54,249 bases of DNA, taken from Clostridium sp. CS001. GTDB taxonomy: Bacteria > Bacillota > Clostridia > Clostridiales > Clostridiaceae. Below are positions 1 to 8,328 of this stretch, in pieces. The notes under the pieces were generated by a model that was given only the letters and a program-made list of their open reading frames with translations, did not search any database and was not told where the DNA came from. Both the position numbers and the translations under genes were made by a program. The DNA lies in assembly GCF_020443565.1 (NCBI RefSeq), contig NZ_JAIZZN010000027.1, forward strand, positions 1 through 54,249, in the 5' to 3' direction. The first letter of the stretch is position 1. Each line of letters begins with the position of its first letter.

Positions 1-103
1 ATGTGAGTAAGACTCCTGGAAGAACACCAGGTTGATAGGTTAGAGGTGTAAGCATGGTAACATGTTCAGCTGACTAATACTAATAAGTCGAGGGCTTGAC
101 CTT
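1..103 (+). rRNA. 23S ribosomal RNA, 3' end (partial)
   Basis: The first bases match the conserved last ~100 nt of bacterial 23S rRNA, including TAATACTAATAAGTCGAGGG and the end GGCTTGACC. The gene begins outside the window. The 3' end is placed at about 103 by similarity; the mature end is uncertain by a few bases. A 5S gene follows after a spacer of about 80 nt. Confidence 0.95.
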
Positions 104-181
104 AATTAAATAGAAATAATGCGAAATCTTCGTAAGAAGAAACATTCACTGTGCAATTTTCAGAGAATATTTATATTCTCA

Positions 182-299
182 TCTGGTGATTATGGTATGA
201 AGGTAACACCCCTTCCCATACCGAACAGGTAGGTTAAGCTTCAATGCGCCGATGGTACTGCAGGGGTAGCCTTGTGGGAGAGTAGGTTGTCGCCAGGTT
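182..299 (+). rRNA. 5S ribosomal RNA
   Basis: A stretch of about 117 nt begins TCTGGTGATTATGG, contains the conserved CCCATACCGAACAGG and GCGCCGATGGTACTG blocks, and ends GTCGCCAGGT, which pairs with the start to form the terminal helix. It is the last gene of the upstream rrn operon and is followed directly by a strong terminator. No tRNA lies between 23S and 5S or after 5S. Confidence 0.95.
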
Positions 300-300
300 A

Positions 301-335
301 AAAAAACGTTGTATTTTATACAACGTTTTTTATTA
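301..335 (+). terminator. rrn operon terminator
   Basis: AAAAAACGTTGTA and TACAACGTTTTTT form a 13-bp stem around a TTTTA loop, followed by T-rich sequence, immediately downstream of 5S rRNA. Confidence 0.92.
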
Positions 336-386
336 TTTTTTTGATACTACGAAACACTCAAAATAAGGAATAATAAACGGAAGTTC

Positions 387-416
387 TTGTCAAAAATACG
401 CACATAATAGTATAAT
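387..416 (+). promoter_or_regulatory. probable sigma-A promoter of the HD-GYP gene
   Basis: TTGTCA (387-392) and TATAAT (411-416) are separated by 18 nt, 67 nt upstream of the HD-GYP start codon. The assignment rests on consensus match and position only. Confidence 0.6.
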
Positions 417-482
417 ATGAATAATAAATAAAGAGTAATAATAACTTATTAAAAGTATTAAGTATAAAAGGAAGGTTTTCAT

Positions 483-1802
483 ATGATGAATTTAACGTTT
501 CAATTTTCAGAATTAGTAGTTAGCATAACTGAAACAATAGACCTAATAAGTCCAGTTGTATCTAATCATCATAAATTAGTAGCATATATCTCCTATTCTT
601 TAGCGAAACAGTTAGGATTATCTAGTAATGAACAGATTAAAATAGAAATTGCTGGTTCACTGCACGATATCGGAGGATTAACACTTATAGAAAGACTTGC
701 ACCTACTGAATTTGACTATAAGGATTCAGATTCTCATGCCGAAAGAGGGTATCTATTATTAAACGGATTAAAACCATGTTTAGGAATTTCTCAAATTATC
801 CGCTATCATCATGATAGCTGGTTAAATGGAGATTGTGTTGGAGTTAAGGGCGAAAAGATTCCATTTGGAAGCCATATATTAAATTTAGCTGACCGTGTTT
901 CTATACTAATTAAAGAAAAAGATAAAAACATTCTAAGTTCTGCTGATGGAATACGTGAGAAAATATGTGAAAGAAAAGGAGATGCATTTCATCCAGAAGT
1001 AGTTGATGCGTTCATGGAGATGTCTAGGAAAGATAGTTTTTGGTTAGGTACGAAGTATCTTAACCCACCAAACTTTATTGCACAAAAGATTAACAATGAT
1101 TTTGTTGATTTTAGCCATAGTGACTTTGAAGAGCTTATGATATTTATGAGTCGGTTAGTTGATTTTAAAAGCCGATTTACCGCATCGCATTCATCATCTG
1201 TAGCTGCTTGTGCGGAGCTTATTGCTAAATATGTTGGTTTTACTAAAAGTGAGACTAAGCTTATAAAATATGCAGGTTACATTCATGATCTAGGAAAATT
1301 AGCTATACCAACTGAAATACTTGAAAAAACGGGTCCACTATCAAAAGAAGAATTTCAATTAATGAGAACACATGCTTATCATTCTAATAGGGTTTTAGAA
1401 AATGTTAGTGGGTTTGAAACCATTAGAATATGGGGTGCGCTTCACCATGAAAAGTTAAATGGAAAAGGTTATCCCTTTGGATTTAAGGGTGAGGAAATTC
1501 CTTTGGGTTCAAGGATTATAGCAGTTGCAGATATATTCACCGCTATAAGAGAAAAAAGACCTTATAGAGAGCCAATGTCAAAAGGGGAAACAATAAGCAT
1601 TTTGACTGGAATGGCTGATTCTTATGAAATTGATAGTAGTCTGGTTGAAATAGTAAAGAATAACTTTGATGAACTTGATATTGTTAGAGAAAAGGCACAC
1701 AAAGATACATTATCTCAGTATGAGAAATTTAATAGTGAGCTTGAAAGATATAAAAATAGCAAATACAAATTAGAGCAAACTGTAATAAATAAGCTTATTT
1801 AA
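483..1802 (+). CDS. Tandem HD / HD-GYP domain protein, probable c-di-GMP phosphodiesterase
   Basis: 439 residues with two HD-type domains. The C-terminal one (about 215-400) has the HD-GYP signature: HD at 268-269 in HDLGK and HHEKLNGKGYP at 321-331, as in enzymes that hydrolyse cyclic di-GMP. The N-terminal one (about 15-190) has HD at 61-62 (LHDIGG), HAERG and HHDSW, but lacks the GYP motif, so it is a diverged and perhaps regulatory copy. No membrane segment or signal peptide is seen, so it should be cytosolic. Two adjacent ATG codons (483, 486) follow the ribosome-binding site AAGGAAGG. A TPR-GGDEF cyclase lies 1.1 kb downstream, so synthesis and breakdown genes are neighbours. Activity of domain two is likely; that of domain one is doubtful. 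Confidence 0.85.
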   Translation: MMNLTFQFSELVVSITETIDLISPVVSNHHKLVAYISYSLAKQLGLSSNEQIKIEIAGSLHDIGGLTLIERLAPTEFDYKDSDSHAERGYLLLNGLKPCLGISQIIRYHHDSWLNGDCVGVKGEKIPFGSHILNLADRVSILIKEKDKNILSSADGIREKICERKGDAFHPEVVDAFMEMSRKDSFWLGTKYLNPPNFIAQKINNDFVDFSHSDFEELMIFMSRLVDFKSRFTASHSSSVAACAELIAKYVGFTKSETKLIKYAGYIHDLGKLAIPTEILEKTGPLSKEEFQLMRTHAYHSNRVLENVSGFETIRIWGALHHEKLNGKGYPFGFKGEEIPLGSRIIAVADIFTAIREKRPYREPMSKGETISILTGMADSYEIDSSLVEIVKNNFDELDIVREKAHKDTLSQYEKFNSELERYKNSKYKLEQTVINKLI

Positions 1803-1921
1803 AAGAATAATTATGATTTGTTCTTCTCATTAAGTTATATTATAAAGTTCTTAGAAATGTTATACATTTGATACTTAGTTCATAATATATTATATAAAGC
1901 TTATAATATAAAGGAGTAATT

Positions 1922-2647
1922 ATGCATAACTTTTATTTTAGATCTAATATGAAATACCCTAGCACTGTATCTTCGGCAAGGGGAGATGTAAATGGTGATG
2001 GAATACCTGATAATATATATTTAATTGGTATAAAAACAACCAGCAGTCCATTTATTCAAAATATAACACTTATGATACAGCATGGAATAACAGGGGAGTT
2101 TACAAAAATAATGCTTGGTGAAAATGCAGGATATAATCCTACATTATTTTTAGGAGATTTTACAGGAGATGGTGTAGATGATATCTTAATTGGCATTAAC
2201 ACGGGTGGTAGTGGAGGTATAATGTACTACTATATATATTCATTTATTAATAATGTACCACGGTTACTGTTTGATTTTAATGTATATAACGATGAATACC
2301 AATACAATATTACTTATAAAGACAGCTACAAAGTTGAAGTTATCAGTATAAAGAATAATGAAAGATATATTATAGATATATCAAATAGAGAATTAGATTA
2401 TTTAAATGAAATATATGATGAGAATGGAAAACTAAAAAATCCAATTCAAGGGTTTGTAAATCCACTAAGCGGATTATATCCTGTAGACTTTGATTCAAAT
2501 AAAGTATATGAACTATTGGCATATCAAAAAATAGCTGGAAGATACAATGCAGATTCTTTAGGCTATGTTTTGAATACTTTAAAATGGGAAAATGGTGCAT
2601 TTGTTTTGGACAATCAAAATGTAGCCATTTTTGGGTCAGAAGTATGA
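1922..2647 (+). CDS. VCBS/FG-GAP-like repeat protein with calcium-binding loops
   Basis: 241 residues. Two DxDGDG-like loops are visible: DVNGDGIPD near residue 22 and DFTGDGVDD near residue 80. The spacing is that of two blades of a VCBS/FG-GAP beta-propeller, in which the loop aspartates bind calcium. Both are followed by hydrophobic strand segments (IYLIG, ILIGINTGG). There is no recognisable signal peptide, although such repeats are usually in exported proteins; in spore-formers export-less versions may be made in the mother cell, which is inference. AAGGAGT lies just before the ATG. It stands alone between the two cyclic-di-GMP genes, with a hairpin terminator downstream. The exact function is unknown. 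Confidence 0.65.
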   Translation: MHNFYFRSNMKYPSTVSSARGDVNGDGIPDNIYLIGIKTTSSPFIQNITLMIQHGITGEFTKIMLGENAGYNPTLFLGDFTGDGVDDILIGINTGGSGGIMYYYIYSFINNVPRLLFDFNVYNDEYQYNITYKDSYKVEVISIKNNERYIIDISNRELDYLNEIYDENGKLKNPIQGFVNPLSGLYPVDFDSNKVYELLAYQKIAGRYNADSLGYVLNTLKWENGAFVLDNQNVAIFGSEV

Positions 2648-2713
2648 GAATAATAGAAGTTAGGTAGTATCTTGAGTATATAGAATTATAATAAGTTATA
2701 TTTAATGAATTTT

Positions 2714-2750
2714 GGAGATGATTTTTGTGTATGCAGAAATCATCTTTTGC
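2714..2750 (+). terminator. probable terminator after the VCBS-like gene
   Basis: AGATGATTT (2716-2724) pairs with AAATCATCT (2737-2745), and a T-containing tail follows. The stem is only 9 bp and AT-rich, so strength is uncertain. Confidence 0.55.
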
Positions 2751-2917
2751 ATTTTGCAACGCCTTATTATTTACTTTTTAAGTTTTAAAAACAAATAAGG
2801 ACAAAATAATTAAGTTTTATGGTTTGATTTTTAAATATAAAGGAAAAAGGTAGAAAGTTTAGAATAATAAATGTATACTTATCAAGTAATGATTATATAT
2901 AGTGGAGGAAACTTATT

Positions 2918-4564
2918 ATGGATATTTCAGAAATTGTAATGAGTAAAATTAAGGAAGCGAGGAATATATCATTTAAGCAACCAATACTTGCTTTTAATAT
3001 GGGTGTAGAGGCCTACAATACTGCAAAGAAAAATAGGTTAAAACTAGAAGAAGGTTATGCACTTTTTGCCATGGCATTAGCCTGTAGATCAATGACAAAG
3101 ATCAGTGAATGTTTTAATTATGCGTTAGATGCTCTTAAGATATTTAAGACTTATAATAACCCAATAGATCTAGCGGAAGCCTTAAATCTTATAGGTGTTG
3201 TACATTTTTACAATGCAATGTACGAGTTAGCACTTGAGAATTTTTTAAAAGCATTGCATTTATTAGAAGATACAGATGAGTACCTTATAATTACTAGGGT
3301 ATTTAATAATATAGGTGAAGTATATAAAGAAGTAGGCAATTTTGAGGAGTCACTAATTGCTTACAGAAAAGCATTAACATTATGCGAAAAATACAATTAT
3401 ATCAACAACATAGCAGTTATATTAGAGAATATGGGAGAGATATATTTTATAAATAAGGATTATGCATATAGCTTCAAATGTTATAAAAAGAGTTACGACA
3501 TTTTAATTAAACATAATGATATTACTGCGCTTTCAGATGTTGAAAATAGTTTAGGAAAAGTTTATTTTATCCAGAAGAAATATGATAAAGCAAGGGAATG
3601 TTTTAATAGTGCTCTTGCGAAGTTAGAGGAGATAGAAAATAAGTTTTTTACAATAGATGTTCTGATAAACCTTGGGAATCTTGATATGATTGAGCATGAG
3701 GAAAGTTTCTTAGCTTATATCCATAAAGCTATTAAATATGCACAACAGATAAATGCAAGAAAGAAATTATGTCAGTTGTATAAGATTTTAACTGAATTCT
3801 ATGAAAGAAAAGAAGATTTTAAAGAATCGCTTGTGTTTTATAAAAAATATCATTTAGTGGAACAGGAAATAGAAACTACGGTTATCTCACATAAACTTGA
3901 AATAATAAAAATTGAGCTAAGTAAACTATTTAGTGAAGAGGAAGTACAAAAAATTACAAAGTTAAACAAACAATTGGAGAAGGACATTGGTAATAAAAAT
4001 GCACTATTGGATGTAATGAAAAAAGCAAATAAAAACTTAAATGAAGAGGCAATTTCTGATGAACTTACTAATGTTCCAAATAGGAGAGGGGTTAACAGTT
4101 ATCTTAATAAAGTGTGGAAGGAACGCGAAATAGCGCCACCAGGTTCAGCACTATTAATGATAGATATTGATTATTTCAAACGGTATAATGATTGTTATGG
4201 GCATCTTGAAGGAGATAGTTGTCTTAAAAAAATTGCGGATTGTTTAAACAGTGTCTTTGGTGAAAGGCAAGGAATACTTGGAAGATTTGGTGGAGAAGAA
4301 TTCGTGTGTTTTATTAAAGATACTGGGTATAAAGGCGCTTTAGAGCTTTCAGAGTTACTTCGCAGTTCTGTTGAAAAAATTGGTCTTAGTTACATTTGGA
4401 ATACTAATTGTTATCCAGTAACTATTAGTATAGGTGGAGTATATGGATGCATATCAGATTTTAATAGCTCTAATGATATGTATTTAATTGCAGACGAAGA
4501 ACTTTATAAAGCTAAAAATGGAGGGCGAAACAAAGTTTTTTTAAGAAATCCGAATGTACGTTAA
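2918..4564 (+). CDS. TPR-repeat diguanylate cyclase (GGDEF)
   Basis: 548 residues. Residues about 25-315 are a run of tetratricopeptide repeats (for example NIGEVYKEVGNFEESLIAYRK and LGKVYFIQKKYDKARECFN). A short coiled segment (about 340-375) follows, then a GGDEF domain from DELTNVPNRRG (about 381). The active site is intact: GGEEF at 458-462, with DIDYFKRYND upstream for metal and substrate. It should make cyclic di-GMP from two GTP. The RxxD inhibitory site expected just before GGEEF is absent (ERQG instead), so classic product inhibition is not expected. No membrane helix is seen; the TPR array probably senses a protein or peptide partner. The ATG at 2918 follows GGAGG. It is a single gene with its own terminator. 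Confidence 0.88.
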   Translation: MDISEIVMSKIKEARNISFKQPILAFNMGVEAYNTAKKNRLKLEEGYALFAMALACRSMTKISECFNYALDALKIFKTYNNPIDLAEALNLIGVVHFYNAMYELALENFLKALHLLEDTDEYLIITRVFNNIGEVYKEVGNFEESLIAYRKALTLCEKYNYINNIAVILENMGEIYFINKDYAYSFKCYKKSYDILIKHNDITALSDVENSLGKVYFIQKKYDKARECFNSALAKLEEIENKFFTIDVLINLGNLDMIEHEESFLAYIHKAIKYAQQINARKKLCQLYKILTEFYERKEDFKESLVFYKKYHLVEQEIETTVISHKLEIIKIELSKLFSEEEVQKITKLNKQLEKDIGNKNALLDVMKKANKNLNEEAISDELTNVPNRRGVNSYLNKVWKEREIAPPGSALLMIDIDYFKRYNDCYGHLEGDSCLKKIADCLNSVFGERQGILGRFGGEEFVCFIKDTGYKGALELSELLRSSVEKIGLSYIWNTNCYPVTISIGGVYGCISDFNSSNDMYLIADEELYKAKNGGRNKVFLRNPNVR

Positions 4565-4597
4565 AGTTTATAAAATTAAACAGCTTTTTTAAATGAT

Positions 4598-4634
4598 GAA
4601 ATCTAGCATGATAGATAAATGCTAGATTTTTTTG
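4598..4634 (+). terminator. terminator after the GGDEF gene
   Basis: AAATCTAGCAT and ATGCTAGATTT form an 11-bp stem followed by TTTTTTT. Confidence 0.85.
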
Positions 4635-4778
4635 CTTTAGATTAAGAAGATTGGGGCGTTTGGTACCTAATTCATTATAGGAAATTCAAATGGGAATGCT
4701 AATATCTATCGGGTATATCGATTGCGACTTATGTAATTATGTGATAAGATTTTTCTTGAAGAAGATGGAGGTATTATT

Positions 4779-6167
4779 ATGAAAAAAACAACTAGAATTA
4801 CCATAGCTGCACTTATTACGATTATTACTGCGGTATCTTTTATTGGATGCTCAAGTACAAAAGATGAAACATCAACCAAGACTGTTGAATCGGGTATTAA
4901 AGTAATAAATACGAAAGATTTACAGGGAAATTTAAAGAAGAGTGATTGGGTAGTAGTAGATGCAAGAGAGAATGATGCTTTCAATGGATGGAAACTTGAC
5001 GAGGTAAAAAGAGGGGGACATATAATAGGAGCAACAGATTTTTCAGCGGCCTGGTTAAAAGTTGAAGATAAGAATAAAACCACAAGAATAGAGGAAGCTT
5101 TAAAAACAAAAGGAATAACTAATGAAAAGAACGTAGTTATTTACGATGCAAATGGAAAAGATGCAAATGAAGTTGCAACTTTTTTATCACAAAAGGGTTT
5201 CAAAAATTTATATACATATGATATTAAAGAGTGGGCTAAGGATGAAAGTCTTCCAATGACCGCTTATGAAAACTATGAAATGTTAGTTTCAACATCATGG
5301 GTTAAAGACTTGATAGAAGGAAAGAAACCGGATACATTTAGTGGGAAAGAATTTAAGGTATTTGAAGCAAGTTGGGGAGAAGAAAAAGACTCGCCAGATT
5401 ATTTAAAAGTTGGACATATAAAAGGTGCAGTTCATCTCAACACTGATAGTGTAGAAGAGGGGCCGCTATGGAATCGTATTTCTGATGAAAAGTTACAAAA
5501 GTTTGCTGAAAGTAACGGAATAACAACGGATACTACTGTAGTATTATACGGAACAGATTCAATGCCTGCTTTCAGAATAGCTGCAATATTAAAATACATG
5601 GGCGTTAAGGATGTTAGAGTATTAAATGGTGGTCTTACAAAGTGGACGGCAGCAGGGTATGAATTAGAAAAAACATCAAACCCAAGATCTCCAGTAGCTA
5701 CATTTGGTGCAATAGTTCCTGTTAATAAAGGATATATTGTTGATTTAGCACAGGCTAAAGAAATAATAGCAGACAAAGATGATAGTAAATTGGTTGATAT
5801 AAGAAGCTGGGATGAGCATATAGGTAAAACTTCTGGATATGATTATATAAAACCAATGGGGCGTCCAGCAGGTTCGGTTTGGGGACACGCAGGCGTAGAT
5901 AACAGTAGTTTAAATGACTATACAAACATAGATAATACAATGCGTAATCAAGATGAAATTATTGCGATGTGGAAAGAATATGGTATCACACCGCAGCAAA
6001 GATTATCTTTTTTCTGTGGAACAGGTTGGAGAGCAGCACAGGTTTTAATCTATGCCGATGTTATGGGACTTAAAAATATATCCCTTTACGATGGTGGTTG
6101 GAATGAATGGAGTGGAAACACTGGAAATTCGGCAAATCCCATAGAAATAGGCCAGCCAAAGAAATAA
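4779..6167 (+). CDS. Lipoprotein with three rhodanese domains (sulfurtransferase-like)
   Basis: 462 residues. The N-terminus is a lipoprotein signal: MKKTTR, a hydrophobic stretch, then FIGC with Cys24 as the predicted lipidated residue, so it sits outside on the membrane. Three rhodanese-like domains follow, about 45-165, 190-310 and 330-450. Only the third has the catalytic loop, CGTGWRA with Cys413, which would carry the persulfide. The corresponding loops in domains one and two read YDANGKDAN and YGTDSMPA, without cysteine. The second and third domains together have the layout of a thiosulfate:cyanide sulfurtransferase, with one inactive and one active half. Physiological substrate unknown. 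The start follows GATGGAGG. A long hairpin follows the gene. Confidence 0.85.
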   Translation: MKKTTRITIAALITIITAVSFIGCSSTKDETSTKTVESGIKVINTKDLQGNLKKSDWVVVDARENDAFNGWKLDEVKRGGHIIGATDFSAAWLKVEDKNKTTRIEEALKTKGITNEKNVVIYDANGKDANEVATFLSQKGFKNLYTYDIKEWAKDESLPMTAYENYEMLVSTSWVKDLIEGKKPDTFSGKEFKVFEASWGEEKDSPDYLKVGHIKGAVHLNTDSVEEGPLWNRISDEKLQKFAESNGITTDTTVVLYGTDSMPAFRIAAILKYMGVKDVRVLNGGLTKWTAAGYELEKTSNPRSPVATFGAIVPVNKGYIVDLAQAKEIIADKDDSKLVDIRSWDEHIGKTSGYDYIKPMGRPAGSVWGHAGVDNSSLNDYTNIDNTMRNQDEIIAMWKEYGITPQQRLSFFCGTGWRAAQVLIYADVMGLKNISLYDGGWNEWSGNTGNSANPIEIGQPKK

Positions 6168-6173
6168 TTATCA

Positions 6174-6220
6174 TTAACGCACAAAGGGTCATATTTACAA
6201 TGTGGACCTTTGTGCGTTAA
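6174..6220 (+). terminator. long hairpin after the rhodanese gene
   Basis: TTAACGCACAAAGG and CCTTTGTGCGTTAA form a 14-bp stem. The following bases are not a clean T-run, so this may be a weak terminator or an mRNA 3'-end stabiliser. Confidence 0.65.
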
Positions 6221-6278
6221 CTTTATACGTTATCAGTTAATTCAATAATAAATTCAAGGGAAGCTAGGTGATTTAAAC

Positions 6279-6713
6279 ATGAAAAATCGAGTAGTAAAAA
6301 CAATAATTAGAAATGTGATTACTACCTTGCAGATGATTATATTGATTATTCCCACTGTATTACAATATTTGTCAGATAAAAAAATGGGAGTAAAGAGATA
6401 TTTGATTTTTAAAAAGATGTTATTTTCTAGAGAAATATTTACACCTGGATTAATATTTACGTTTAAATTAATGTTAATTTTAGGCGTTATAATCATCAGT
6501 ATTTTGTTAATAATTTGTTACATTAAGAAAATAAACAATAATTTATTAAAACCTGCAATTAAGGTTACCATATTAAATTTGATAGCTATAGTAGTTATTT
6601 TTTCAAAACAACTTGAAGTATTAGTTACATATCATTTTTTTTTAATTGCTATTTTTATAATTGTAATTCTTCAATGCGTAAAAGCATTCTTTATAAATGA
6701 ATTTACTAGTTAA
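6279..6713 (+). CDS. Integral membrane protein of unknown function
   Basis: 144 residues, basic N-terminus (MKNRVVKTIIR) and about four hydrophobic segments at roughly 12-29, 55-83, 92-107 and 117-135. No family motif was recognised. Most of the protein lies in the membrane with short lysine-rich loops (KKMGVKR, KKINNN). AGGTGA lies about 9 nt before the ATG. It lies alone between the rhodanese lipoprotein and the CheY gene, all on the same strand, but with a hairpin before it and 158 nt after it, so an operon is not implied. Confidence 0.6.
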   Translation: MKNRVVKTIIRNVITTLQMIILIIPTVLQYLSDKKMGVKRYLIFKKMLFSREIFTPGLIFTFKLMLILGVIIISILLIICYIKKINNNLLKPAIKVTILNLIAIVVIFSKQLEVLVTYHFFLIAIFIIVILQCVKAFFINEFTS

Positions 6714-6871
6714 TAATGAAATAATTTATTTTGTTAATTAGAAAAAAATACAAGAAAAAAAGGTTTTTTTAGAAATATGCCGAAAGTATAATAAGATGCA
6801 ATTTAATGAATTATGCGTAAGAAATATAGCAGTATCAATCTTGCATCTTAAAGTTATGGGGGGGAATTAAA

Positions 6872-7240
6872 ATGGAAGAAGGTTTAATCAAAATATTAAT
6901 ATGTGACGATTCTATGTTAGTAAGAAAAAAGTTAAAAGAATTATTAAAAGATTGTGGATACAATAATATCATAGAAGCAAATGATGGACAAACAGCAATA
7001 AATTTATACAAAGAAAATAGTCCAGATTTGGTATTCATGGATATAATTATGCCAGGTAAAAATGGAATTGAAGCAGTTAAGGAAATAATAGAATTTGATA
7101 AAAATGCAAAGATAGTAATGGCTTCTTCCGCTGGCACAAAAGAACACGTAAAACAAGCAATAAAAGCAGGGGCATTTGAATTTGTGCAAAAACCTTGGGA
7201 AAAGCAAGAAATAAATAAGATTCTTGTTAATCAAAAATAG
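6872..7240 (+). CDS. CheY-like single-domain response regulator
   Basis: 122 residues, a complete receiver domain and nothing else. The acidic pocket D12-D13, phosphoacceptor D57 (in VFMDIIMP), S85/S86 at the switch position (MASSAG) and K107 (QKPW) are all present. It should act by docking to a partner when phosphorylated. GGGGGGA lies before the ATG. The next gene, 17 nt downstream on the same strand, encodes a protein with a CheX-like phosphatase domain, so the pair very probably works together: the kinase phosphorylates CheY, the CheX domain resets it. The cognate kinase is not adjacent; the nearest is the PAS histidine kinase at 9.2 kb, which is only a guess. Confidence 0.92.
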   Translation: MEEGLIKILICDDSMLVRKKLKELLKDCGYNNIIEANDGQTAINLYKENSPDLVFMDIIMPGKNGIEAVKEIIEFDKNAKIVMASSAGTKEHVKQAIKAGAFEFVQKPWEKQEINKILVNQK

Positions 7241-7257
7241 GATAGGAGTGTGAAGCT

Positions 7258-8151
7258 GTGTTTAGTCAGTATTTTGGTCAATACTTATTAAAGAAAGAGT
7301 ACTTAACTTTGTCTCAATTAAAGACTGCACTAGAATATCAACAATCAGTTCGACTAAAATTAGGAGTGTTAGCTGTAAATGCAGGATATATGAATTCTCA
7401 GCAGGCTAAACTAGTAAATGAAATGCAAACAAAGGTTGATAAAAGATTTGGAGAGCTTGCTGTTGAAGCGGGATATTTAAAAGAGGAGCAAATAGAGGAA
7501 TTACTTTCGTCGCAAAGCTTTGGACATCTTTTACTAGCACAAGCTTTAATGGATAAAAACTATATGTCTCTTGAAAAATTTGAACAAGCAATTAATGAGT
7601 ATAAGAAAGACTATGACATCTCTGAGTGTCAATTTTTTGCATTGCAAAGTGATGACGTAGATGAAATTATAAATGTTTATATTGATATACAGCAGGATGA
7701 ATATAGTATAGAAATAAAGCACTACATTTCTTTATTTATGCGAAATATAATTCGATTTATAGATTCAGAGGTTTATACAAATGAAATTAAGAAAGTAGAA
7801 GAATACAAAACAAAATGTGCAGTAACACAAAGAATTAAAAATTTAATTAATTTACAAACTTATATTAACGCAGAAGAAGAAGTATTTATAAAACTAGCAT
7901 CTATATATGCAGAAGAAGAATTATCCTCTATGGATGAAATGACAAAGGATTCTGTAGGAGAATTTTTAAATTTAAATAATGGACTGTATCTTGTAGGCAT
8001 GTCTAATATGGGAATAGAATTAGATATGGAAGCTCAGTTAGTGGTTTTTGAAAAGACAATACCACCTTCATATGTACTTCCAATAGAATTGCCATTTGGT
8101 AAGATAGAATTAATTATCTGTACAGTACCAGGTACAACGGCTAATGTGTAG
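7258..8151 (+). CDS. MshEN-type repeats fused to a CheX-like CheY-phosphatase domain
   Basis: 297 residues, GTG start after AGGAGTG. The N-terminal ~110 residues hold four copies of a FG-x-x-L-x5-Y-L/M-x3-Q-hydrophobic pattern: FGQYLLKKEYLTLSQL (6-21), LGVLAVNAGYMNSQQ (35-49), FGELAVEAGYLKEEQI (64-79) and FGHLLL (88-93). This resembles the MshEN nucleotide-binding fold, whose two-motif form binds cyclic di-GMP in MshE-type ATPases. Residues about 150-290 resemble CheX; the catalytic E-x-x-N pair is E235/N238 in GEFLNLNNG. CheX proteins dephosphorylate CheY-P. Being 17 nt behind a CheY gene fits that role. Cyclic-di-GMP binding is inference; the repeats could instead be a protein-docking surface. 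Confidence 0.75.
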   Translation: MFSQYFGQYLLKKEYLTLSQLKTALEYQQSVRLKLGVLAVNAGYMNSQQAKLVNEMQTKVDKRFGELAVEAGYLKEEQIEELLSSQSFGHLLLAQALMDKNYMSLEKFEQAINEYKKDYDISECQFFALQSDDVDEIINVYIDIQQDEYSIEIKHYISLFMRNIIRFIDSEVYTNEIKKVEEYKTKCAVTQRIKNLINLQTYINAEEEVFIKLASIYAEEELSSMDEMTKDSVGEFLNLNNGLYLVGMSNMGIELDMEAQLVVFEKTIPPSYVLPIELPFGKIELIICTVPGTTANV

Positions 8152-8197
8152 GATTATATTACACGTATATTAGGAATACGATATTTATAATAAAAAC

Positions 8198-8236
8198 AAA
8201 AGGCAGAATATTCCTTGAGGATTCTGCCTTTTACTT
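8198..8236 (+). terminator. terminator after the CheY/CheX operon
   Basis: AAAAGGCAGAAT (8198-8209) pairs perfectly with ATTCTGCCTTTT (8221-8232). The A-run before and T-run after let it serve the converging tetR gene as well. Confidence 0.88.
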
Positions 8237-8328
8237 ATTCTAAAAATAATAGTTGATTTTGAAAGTGTTTCTCAATTAATCTAAGGAAATCTTCTCCTAA
8301 TTCTTGATTTGATTAAGAAAGGAAGTAG

